64,000 nucleotides of DNA from Methylophilus sp. Lineage in GTDB: Bacteria > Pseudomonadota > Gammaproteobacteria > Burkholderiales > Methylophilaceae. This document shows, piece by piece, positions 33,665-44,400 of this stretch (its first letter is position 1; the number at the start of each line of letters is the position of its first letter). The position numbers and the translations under genes are program-made. The notes beneath the pieces are model-generated. The model was not told the origin of the DNA and ran no database searches. It worked only from the letters and a program-made list of their open reading frames with translations. The DNA lies in the NCBI GenBank assembly GCA_030696695.1, contig JAUYRP010000024.1, forward strand, positions 62,001 through 126,000, in the 5' to 3' direction.

Positions 33665-35443
33665 ATGCAAAAATCTAGATTGCTCAAGCAGGTAAAGCGA
33701 CACAAGCGGACGTATTTAATGCTTCTATTAGCACCGCTGTGTTTACAGGCAGAAGGTGCAGGTGTACGCGGGCCAGCCAGTACAAATCAGCCGCCGCCAG
33801 CTGCACAAGAAGAAATAGTGACTGAAGGTGTCGTGGAATCTGGTGCAGATGCCACTGAATCCCCAGCAACACAGCCAATTGCCGCAGAACCAATAGCCTC
33901 AGAGCCACCAGCAGTAGAACAACAAGCAAAAAAGCCAGCAGAAAAAGTGCCTACGTTTAATGTGTTTGAATTTAAGGTGGATGGCAACACAGTGTTGCCC
34001 GCAGGCAAGATTGAAGAAGCGGTGTACCCCCACATGGGTGAAGCTAAAACCATTGACGATGTGGAAAAAGCACGCAGCGCCTTGGAAAAAAGTTATCAAG
34101 ATGCTGGGTACCTCACCGTGTCGGTGAGTATTCCGCAACAAGAGGTAGATGCAGGTATTGTGCGTTTGTTGGTGACCGAAGGCTCAGTAGAAACATTACG
34201 CATTAAAGATTCGCAATACACCTCGCTGGCTGAGATTAAATCGCGCGTGGCAGAGTTTCAAGAAGGCAAAGTGCCACATTTTCCTACTGCGCAGCAGCAG
34301 TTAGGCACGGTAAATAAAGGGCAAAACCGACAAGTGACGCCAGTGCTGAGGCCAGGTAAATCGCCAGGTAAGGTCGAAGTGGATTTGAAAGTACAAGACC
34401 AATTACCGTTGCATGGCAGTTTGGAGCTGAATGATCGTTATTCGCCCAACACCACGGAAACGCGTTTAAACGGCTCTATGCGTTATGAAAACTTATGGCA
34501 AAAAGACCACAGTGTGGGGCTGAGTTTTCAGGTTTCACCAGAAGATTTAAATGAAGTGAAAGTGTTTTCTGGCACTTATGTGATTCCACGTTTAAACGGT
34601 GATTATTTTGCGGCTTACGGTGTGATTTCAGACAGTGATATCAGTGCGGTGGGTGATGTGAACGTGATTGGTAAAGGCTACATTGCAGGTGCGCGTTATA
34701 TCCACCCATTACCCTCTAGCGAGAGTTATTACCAAGGCCTGACCTTAGGTGCAGATTACAAAACGTTTAAAGAAAGCGTGCAGTTGCTGGGTGCGGATGG
34801 CTTTAATACGCCGATTTCATATCTGGCGCTTGTGTTGGGGTATGACGGGACTTACCAGACAGCTACCGCGCAAACACAGATGAATTTAACGTTTAATTTT
34901 GCCCCGCGTGGCTTTGGTAATACTGAGCGTGAGTTTAATGACAAGCGTTTTGATGCCAACCCCAATTACGCATTTTTACGCGCAGATTTTAAGCACTTGC
35001 AGAAATTACCATTGGATTGGGCAATACAAGCTAAGTTGAGTGCACAACTTGCGAGTGATTTTCTGATTTCTACAGAGCAGTTTGCCATTGGTGGTGTGGA
35101 TAGTGTCCGCGGCTATTTGGAATCGAGCGAGTTGGGCGATAACGGCATATTGGCCTCATTGGAGTTACGTACGCCACCACTTAAGAAATACATTAGCCAG
35201 CATTTATTTAGTGATTACATCAAAGACTTTTACGCGTTTGGATTTATTGATGCAGGCACAGCGCGGACTTATAACGTAAGTAGCGATAGCAGACGAGAAC
35301 TACTCTCAGCTGGCTTGGGCTTTAAGCTCAAAAGTACAGGTGGATTATTTACTAACCTGGATTATGCGCATGCTTATAAGGATGCGATTCAAGTGGATAA
35401 AGGCGATGATCGCTTGCATTTTAGAGTGGGTTACGAGTGGTAG
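33665..35443 (+). CDS. Two-partner secretion transporter TpsB (ShlB/FhaC family)
   Basis: 592 residues from the ATG at 33665; ATGs at 33635 and 33638 are alternatives with a longer leader. Signal peptide (YLMLLLAPLCLQA), a Pro/Ala-rich linker, a POTRA-type domain (FNVFEFKVDGNTVLP to LLVTEGSVETLRI), then a 16-strand Omp85-type barrel with the lid-loop motif SVRGYLESSELGDNG and a final strand FRVGYEW. It exports the giant TpsA protein encoded 51 bp downstream across the outer membrane. The linker is longer than usual. Confidence 0.93.
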   Translation: MQKSRLLKQVKRHKRTYLMLLLAPLCLQAEGAGVRGPASTNQPPPAAQEEIVTEGVVESGADATESPATQPIAAEPIASEPPAVEQQAKKPAEKVPTFNVFEFKVDGNTVLPAGKIEEAVYPHMGEAKTIDDVEKARSALEKSYQDAGYLTVSVSIPQQEVDAGIVRLLVTEGSVETLRIKDSQYTSLAEIKSRVAEFQEGKVPHFPTAQQQLGTVNKGQNRQVTPVLRPGKSPGKVEVDLKVQDQLPLHGSLELNDRYSPNTTETRLNGSMRYENLWQKDHSVGLSFQVSPEDLNEVKVFSGTYVIPRLNGDYFAAYGVISDSDISAVGDVNVIGKGYIAGARYIHPLPSSESYYQGLTLGADYKTFKESVQLLGADGFNTPISYLALVLGYDGTYQTATAQTQMNLTFNFAPRGFGNTEREFNDKRFDANPNYAFLRADFKHLQKLPLDWAIQAKLSAQLASDFLISTEQFAIGGVDSVRGYLESSELGDNGILASLELRTPPLKKYISQHLFSDYIKDFYAFGFIDAGTARTYNVSSDSRRELLSAGLGFKLKSTGGLFTNLDYAHAYKDAIQVDKGDDRLHFRVGYEW

Positions 35444-35494
35444 TTGCAGTGCAATCACCACACCAAATACAGCAGTGTTGAAAAGGAAAATACG

Positions 35495-38400
35495 ATGAAT
35501 CAAGGCATATATAAGCTAGTGTACAGCCGAGTGCTACACATGATGGTGCCCGTGTCTGAGGCAGCAAAAGGACATGTCAGGAAAGGTGGTCGTCGTATTC
35601 GTAAACAAGCCAAACGGGCGCTGCAATATTCTTTAATGTTGAGTTTTACCATGATAGGCAATGTGTGGGCAGAGACAGTGTTGCCTGCAGGTGTGGTCAT
35701 ACGCGACATTGTGAATAACTCTGCCTCTTTGGTGAACTCAACTGCTAACAGTGTGACATTTAGAAATAACGCAAACGCGGCGATTGTGAATTTCAACCAA
35801 TTGAATATTCAGCGCGGTGAGAGTTTTAACGTGGAAATGGCGCGAACTCAAAGCTTTTTGGCGCGAATCCATGATATCAACCCTAGTAGCCTCAACGGTG
35901 CATTCAATGCTGCTGGTAACTTATATTTCATTAACTCAAACGGTATTATTATTGGCAAGGATGCCACATTTAATGTGGGTTCTTTGTATGCGGGTACATT
36001 AGGTATCACCGATGAGTTATTTCAATCTGGCTTTGTGAATGATCAAACGTTTACCAAAGCGTTTGAACTAGTCGGCACCTTGGATTTAGACGATGCTGCT
36101 CGTAACAAAATTGAAAATGCACAGGTATTGGTAGAGGGTGGCGCACAAATCACCACTGCCAATAACGGCAAGGTGATGTTGTTTGCACCCAATGTAAAAG
36201 TAGAAAAAGAGGGTGTAGTAACAGATGCGAATGGTGTGGTTCAAAAAGATGCCAACGGCAATGTCATGATGCGCGAGACATTGATTCGCACGCCAGAAGG
36301 CCAAACCATTTTGGCGGCAGGTAAGAAAATCTACTTAAAAGGTGCCGCAGACCCTGCTGGCTTTTTGGTAGAGGTGGATGCAGGCGGCACCGCCGTGAAC
36401 TTAGGCAAAATTGTGGCTGAACGTGGCAATATCACCATGATGGGTTTGGCGGTGAACCAAGGCGGTACTCTGTCTGCGACTACCTCAGTGCGAGCCAATG
36501 GCTCCATTAAACTGATTGCGCAAGACCGTGCAACGGAATCGGGTGTAGATGTGATTGGCTCACGCAACGGTGCTGTTACGTTGGCCAAGGACAGTGTGAC
36601 GGAAGTAAAGCCAGACTATGACGATAAAGAAGAGACCATCGTCTCGCAGCCATTTAAAACGTCTGATGTCACCATCGAGGCGAGCCTGATCAATATAGAT
36701 GGCAAAGTGAGCGTGAAAGGCGGCAACGTTACTGCGAAGTCTGAATTTGATGCCTCAAACCAGCTTAAATTTGACGCGCAAGGTAATGTGGATTTGAGCT
36801 TAGATGACGTAAATGCAAATACTGGCGTAAACAAGCGCCGTATCTATTTGGGTGAAAACGCGAGCATTGATGTGTCAGGTGTAGATGCTGTTGCACCGAT
36901 GTCACGGAATCAACTAGAAATACAATTATTTTCTGATCAATTAAAAGACAACCCCATTTTGCGTGATAGTGGTTTGTTTAGACAAACCATCTTTGTGGAT
37001 GCACGCAAAGGTACTGATTTACTCGATATTCAACCATTTTTAGATTTGGTTGGCGCGACTGTTGCAGAGAAAATGACCAATGCAGGTACGGTTACGCTCT
37101 CTACCAATAAAGATCTCATCATCAACAAAGGTGCTGTGATTGACGTATCTGGTGGCTCTACCACCTACACTGCAGGCACTATCAAGGAATCCACCTTACT
37201 TTTTAATGGGAAGTTAGTGCCTATTTCAGAAGCCAAGCCAGGCGTGGCATATACCCAAGTGGCCGATTCTAAAAAAATTACAGATGAAAAATGGGGTACG
37301 GTAAAAACCTTTGCGCTTGGTGGTACTGCACAAAGTGTTAACACCTACTTTGAAGGTGCTAATGCAGGGACAGTTAATCTCACCACTCCCATTGAAGCGG
37401 ATAACACGCAAAACTTAGTGTTAGCTGGGCAATTAATCGCCAACACCAAGGTAAGTCGTGAGCAGCTATTGAAGCAGGAAGCACCTGCGCACGGCAAGCT
37501 TATTGCAAGTGCGAATAAACTCACGATTGATAAAACTGCAAAATCATTGCCAGCAGATTTTAATTTTAATGAAGCACTGCCAGATTCAGCCAATTATGAA
37601 TCTGTGATTAGTAGTGATTTCTTGGCCAATGGCTTTAATGATGTAGATTTGACCAAAGTAACGCAACTGAACGTGAATACCCAATTGAATGTGAAGCCGC
37701 ACGGCAAACTCACATTAGGCAATGGCAGTGCAGACACTGTGACCAATATTAACGCCAGCATTTTTGCGCCTAATACCAATATCTTGCTTCAATCACTGCG
37801 TACCAATGTAGCAGACAACGTTACCATGAGTACTGCAGGTATATTTACCAATGATAAAGCAGGTATTGTCGGCGCGCTCACGCGTGAAGTGGCGGCAGAT
37901 GGCGGTAGTATTAGTGCTGGATTATTGTCATTAGGTAAGAATGTGACGCTAGATGCCTCTGCAGGTGCTTGGGTCGATAACAAGGGTGTTTTACATACAG
38001 GCCAAGCAGGTGATATTGGTTTTAAAGCCAACCAGAATATAGATAGCAGCAATCGCTTTCAGTCTTATGGGTTTGAGCAGGGCGGGCGTTTAAGTATTAA
38101 TTTTATTAATGTGAATGCACAAGGTGCCGAGCAGGCCGCTTCATTGAATATTGCCAATAGTTTGGCTGGCGATTTCAGCGTTAATAATAGTTTTTTCAGC
38201 CAAGGTGGCTTCTCTGAATACGCACTCTCAGCGTTTGATGTGAATATAGGTGAGCAAAATGGTGCTGCGCAGCAAATATATGGCCAAGCGCAAAATTGGC
38301 GCATGAATGCTGGCTTTCTAAATAAAACAGGTGGTCAGGCTATGTCAGCAATGGCTAGACCTGTGACCTTGGAAGATTATGAGAGAACAGCCGTATCATT

Positions 38401-41400
38401 TAATTTTACCGGCAATCGAGTGGGTGACGATTCAGGTACGCTCACGTTGGCAGAAAATACCACGATACGTACCGACAGAGGCGGTAATGTCTCGCTGAGT
38501 GCGGGCAAACAAGTCAATGTATTGGGCGATATTTCTACACCTAGTGGCAATATAAATATTCGTGTTAATGATATAGACCCTGATTTGCCAGTGGATCAGA
38601 CACAAGCAGTATTTATTGGTGAAAGCGCGTATCTAAGCGCTGCAGGCACATCTGTAACTTTACCTGGATCTCAACCTAAGTTATTGAAAACGCAAATATT
38701 TGATGCTGGTACCATTAAAATTAACGAGCGTGAAAATGCATCAGAACTGCTAAAAGCCGCCACCATTATTAAAGAAGGAGCCGTTTTAGATGTATCAGGC
38801 GCCTCTGTTGTGCGTGATACTGACACTGTAAACGGATATGCTAGGGAAACGCTGCATGGAGATGCAGGCACCATTTCTATTTCAGGTACTGGTGCACTAC
38901 TCGTAGATGGTGATTTTAAAGCGGCTGCTTCTGGCACAGGCCGTGACGGAACGCTGAATCTGACATACAACGCACGTCTTGGGAGTGACTTTAGTCCTGT
39001 AGTGAACGGTACAGAAACCGTTGTGCTCACCAATAACAAGCAATTATCTGCTACCAATTTTAACCAAGGCGATGCCGTGAAAGATGGCATCAGTACAGCG
39101 TTTGTTAAAGCGCAACTTTCTGCAGAGCAAATTGAGCAGGGTGGGTTTGCTAATGTACATGTGAAATCGTTTTTAAACCAACCTAGTGCGAATGACAAAA
39201 TTGAGTTGGCTGACGGCTTTGATTTAAACATTGCAGGTAACTTAACCCTAGAAACACCTATTCTGCATGTGCAAAATAATGGTGTGGCGAATATTGCGGC
39301 TGGTCATCTAACATTTAAAAGCCCTACCTTATTTTTAGATCCATCCAGTATAGTCGCTGGTAGTGGTCAACTCAGGACTCAATCTAAGCAGGCTTATGTG
39401 AACGGCTTAATGGGTGTGTCTGGTACGCAGCAACTTACACTCAATACTGATCTAGATATTCATGGGCAGGGTACTTCGTCGTTTGTTCAAAATGGCGCTG
39501 TAGCGACAGATGCTGGGCTCACTGCCAATGGCGAAATTACATTGAACACACGCCAAATTTACCCAGATTCTGGTGCTAAGCTAACATTTGAAGCAATCGG
39601 TGCTAACAGTAAAATCACTGTGAATAGCAACGGCAAAGCCGCTAATCCCGTGCTTTCTGCAGGGGGTGAACTTACCCTCAAGGCTGCGGATATTGTGCAA
39701 AATGGTGTACTCACTGCACCTTTCGGCCGCATCAATCTGATTGGTAGTGATTCAGTGACATTAGCAAGTGGCAGCATCACCAGTGTTTCTGGTAGTGGTC
39801 AGAATATCCCATTTGGTACCACTACCACAGGCGGTGAGGTGTATAACCCAGCAAATGGTGCAACAAGACCGTTAGTAGAAAAAACAGTCAATATTGAATC
39901 TGCGGACGTTGATTTACAACAAGATGCGGTGATTGATTTATCCGCGGGTGGAGATATGTTTGCTTATGAATGGGTGCCAGGCTTGGGTGGCAGTCAAGAT
40001 ATATTAGCGCAACCGAATACCTATGCGGTGATTCCCACGATGAAAGGTGAATATGCGCCCACTGATTTGGCTTATGCGGGTAGCTCTTCTGGGGTAGGCG
40101 TTGGTCAATCCGTTTACCTTACAGGTGTGCCTGGTTTAGCGTCTGGTACCTACACCTTATTGCCGGCGCGTTATGCCTTAGTGCCAGGTGCTTATGTGGT
40201 GCAAATGCAATCTACGCCAGCAATAGCAGGCACAGTGACCAACCAGCAGGATGGCAGTACGCTGACCACAGGTTATTTAGCAGACTTAACGACTGGTGCG
40301 CGTGATGCCAATTGGTCAACGTTTAGAGTGTTGGATGGTGCAGTATTTAGGCCAGCCGAAGGCGCAACATCCAAAGCGCCATCGCAATATATTCTCACTA
40401 GTGCTAATACATTTTTTTATAACCCACTCAAAACGGAAGGTTTAGTAGTGAGCACCCCTTCTGATGTAGCCAAGCTTAGCTTGAGCGCAAACCAGCTTGC
40501 ACTCAACGCCAATGTGATAGCAAACACAGTGGCAGATGGCACGGGCTTAGAAGTGGATATTAGCTCTAATAAAATTCGCGTGGTGAATAGCCAGGACGAG
40601 AGCAATGATGGCAGTTTACAGCTGACAGTTGCTAGCTTGAATGCGCTTAACGCAGAAAGCGTTTTGTTAGGCGGTAAACGTAGCTTAATAGATGGTGTAA
40701 GCAATGTAACCACTGTTGCCGAAAGCGTGACTGTGGAAAATGACAACACGCAAGTATTACGCACTACAGAGTTTATTGCCACGGCCAACCAACAAGTCAC
40801 AGTGAAACAAGGTGCAACCATAGATACAGGCACAGCTTCTGCTAAACCAGGTGCCAAAATCTTACAAACCAATGGTGAAGGCGCATTATTAGCGCTTTCC
40901 TCTAAAAACAATATCACTTACAGCCGGGCAGGTGGTTCTGTTACGTCCACACGTGGTGAGCTCATTGTAGAAAACGGTGCTAGTTTAAAAGCAGGTAACT
41001 CTGCTGTGTTAGATGCAACCAGCAATGTGAATTTAGAGGGCGATGTTGCCTTAAGCGATGGCGCTAGCGTGACATTAGGTGCAAACCGTATTCTGATAGG
41101 TGATGCACCACAAAATGTCGCTGGTTTAAATGTCAATGCGGAATCTTTAGCAGGGCTTGGTCAACTAAAATCACTAGCACTCAATAGCTACAGCAATATT
41201 GATACATTTGGTAAGGTTGAGTTTGGCAATACAGGGTTAGATCTCACCTTAAATGCAGCGGGTATTGTTGGCCACCTTGGTGCAAGTGAAGTAGGCGTGC
41301 CTAACGACAACACTGCAAGCGTGATTACTGCTAATACGCTCACATTGAAAAATAACCAAGATGCAGTGCTCATCAATGTGGCAGATAACTCTGGTAGAGC

Positions 41401-44400
41401 ATTGAATATCAATGCCAAAACGGTACGTTTTGAAGGTGAAAAAGCGCCTGTGACAACGAATGGCGCGCTATTAGCAACCGATCAAACCACTGTGCAAGGT
41501 TATAGCCAGTTGAATATCAATGCAGATGAAGTGCGCACGGCTAATATTGGGCAAACAAATCTAAATGTAGCCCAAACTAATATCAATGCTGGGCGTATTA
41601 CCAGTGAAACAGGTGGTAAATTCACTATCAAAGCAAGTGATGCACTGAACACCACACAAAATGCAACGGCAACGCTCACGCCCAATACCCAATTTGGCGG
41701 TCAGTTAACCATTGAGGCGAATAACCTCAATATAGCGAGCAAGGTCGAATCGCTGTCCGGTCAAGTCAATCTTAAATCCAACACTGATTTAACTTTAGCC
41801 ACAGGCGCAAATGTCTCTACTAACTCACAGTCGATTGATTACTACACCACCAAACAGCATTTAGATGCGGGTAAAGTCACGTTGAGTTCAACCACTGGTA
41901 ATGTCAATGTGAATTCTGGCGCAGTGGTGAGTGCCACTAGCACAGGAAACGCAAAAGCGGGCACCGTGAAAGTAAGTGCAACACAAGGTACGCTTAACCT
42001 AGACGGCAGTTTAAATGGCAGCGCCACGGGCACAGGTTTGGGCGGTAATCTTGATGTCGATGTGGGTTCTTTGAGCAATTTAAGCGCGACTAACCAAGCT
42101 GCAACAGGTTTTACCGAATCAAGAAGCTACCGTGTGCGCACAGGGGATGTAGCGATTAGTGGCACTGGTGACCAAGCGTTGGCTGCGCGAGACATCAGCG
42201 TGGCTGCTGACGCTGGTAGCATTACTGTGAGTGGTGATGTGATTGCCACTGCACCCAAAAATAGCCGCGTAGGTTTGTACGCCAATCAAAACCTCACATT
42301 GGCGTCTACCGCCAATATTCAAGCCAATAGTACCAAAGCTGGTGAAGAGGGTGGTAGGGTTGAGTTGTTTACCCAGCAAGGTACATTGGATTTACAAAAT
42401 GGTTCTAGCATTAACGTAGCCGGTGGCACGAATGGCGCAGGTGGTGATGTACATTTACGCGCACCTAGAACTGGTGCGGGTGCAGGTGATGGCGTAGCAG
42501 TAAGCGCATTAGCCTCAGCTATCAATGGAGCAAAATCTACAGTATTAGAAGCATTTAAGATTTTCTCTGGGGTCACTACAGTCACCGCGGGAAGTGGCAC
42601 AGGCGCAACCCTAGGCTATACAACCATAGCCAATGATGTCAGCAGCTTTATGGGTAACAAAGACAACATTGTGGCAAGCCTTGGTAAAACGGGTGATGAC
42701 ACGTTCCATTTACGTGCTGGTACAGAAATTCAATCCAGTAGTAATTTAACCGTAGGCAGTGATTGGAACTTATACAGTACAACACGTACTGGTAACGAGC
42801 CAGGTGTGCTCACTTTACGTGCAGCTGAAAATTTGAATATCAACGGCAGCATTAGTGATGGCTTTACCACAGCCTTAACCACTGGTCAGATTGGTTCGGG
42901 TGATTCATGGGCCTACCGCTTAGTCGCAGGGGCTGATTTCAACTCGGCTAGTCCGCTTGGCACAATTACCTCTGCAAAAGCAATTGATGGCAGTGCTGTG
43001 ACAGGGAATGTATCGCTCGCCGCAAATAAATTGATACGCACTGGTACAGGTGATATTGAAATTGCAACTGGCGGTGATTTAAAGATGGGTAATGCTTCCT
43101 CGGCTATTTATACCGCAGGTACACAAGCCGCCATTCTTGATGACTTTACTGCGCCAGCTGCTGGTAATCCCTTGTATTTAACCCAAGGCGGAAATATTCG
43201 TGTGTTAGCCCAAGGCAATGTTGTGGGTGCAGAACCGTTGACAGGACGTCAACTCATCAATCAATGGTTATTTAGGCAAGGTGGCGGTAATAACAACTTA
43301 GATACCACATGGTGGGTGCGCCCAGATTTATTTAGACAAAGCTTAGCCACAATGGGCGGTGGTGATATTGAGTTGCGGGCGGGTGGCGATATTTCCAACT
43401 TCTCTGCTTCTGCAGCAACCACTGGTCGATTCGACTCATTTGATAGAACCGAAACTACGTTTGATCAAGATGGCAATACAATCACTACTGTGATTAAAGC
43501 TACTGGTAATCAACGTATTGATGGCGGTGGCGATGTTAACGTTGTGGCTGGAAATAATATCAATAGTGGTGTTTATTTCGTTGCAAAAGGTGACGGTAAT
43601 ATCCTTGCCGGTGGCGCTATTAAACCTCAGGATGGCACGTTTGGCACGGTGCTTGCACTACAAGACGGTAGCTGGAATGTAAATGCAGCAGACAGTATTA
43701 CCATTGATGCTGTCATTAACCCGACTTGGGTCAGTCAATCCACAACCAATGCTACATTGCTAGATGCTACTGGTAGAAATAGCTACTTTAATACTTTCTC
43801 CCCCACTGCAAGCGTCAATGTGGCGAGTACCACGGGTGATGTAGCTTTGGGAATGCAAAGCACAGTGCTTACACGCACAACAGGTTTAGATAATAGTATT
43901 GCCAATAGTTTGCTGTACACACCAGCCAACATCAATATTGCAGCCTATGATGGTAATGCCAATATTGGGGATATTACGCTTACCCCAGCAGCAACTGGTA
44001 ATTTGAATGTGTTTGCAGCCAATGACATTGGTTTGGGTAATGTGGCCATGTCTGATGCGGACCCATCAAGATTGCCAAGTGTGAATGCCCCAGTATCAAG
44101 AATTAGAGGCTTTACCAATGTGGTGTTTAATCAGTTACTTACCCATAGCCAAGATTTGCTGCATGGTAATGATTTACAACCCGCATTGATTGTAGCTAAA
44201 GAGGGTGATGTGTTTGCCAACACGGCGAATGCGATAGTGAGCATACCTAAAGTAACAAAAATGGTTGCAGGCGGCGATATTACTGACTTAAATATTGCGT
44301 TGCAGAATAACCGCGCTTCAGATATCAGCGTGATTAAAGCAGGTAGAGACGTGAACACGCAAAACATCACGATTGCTGGCCCTGGAGAATTACTAGTGCA

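Noticed and set aside
36060-36080. ACTAGTCGG inside tpsA as a further regulatory site
   Set aside because: Within coding sequence, one arm only, and no promoter expected there.
38671-39231. 186-codon minus-strand open frame inside tpsA
   Set aside because: Antisense shadow of the repetitive adhesin gene; composition mirrors its codons, with no start signal or recognisable domain. The same holds for other minus-strand frames between 36 and 45 kb, such as 40417-40917.
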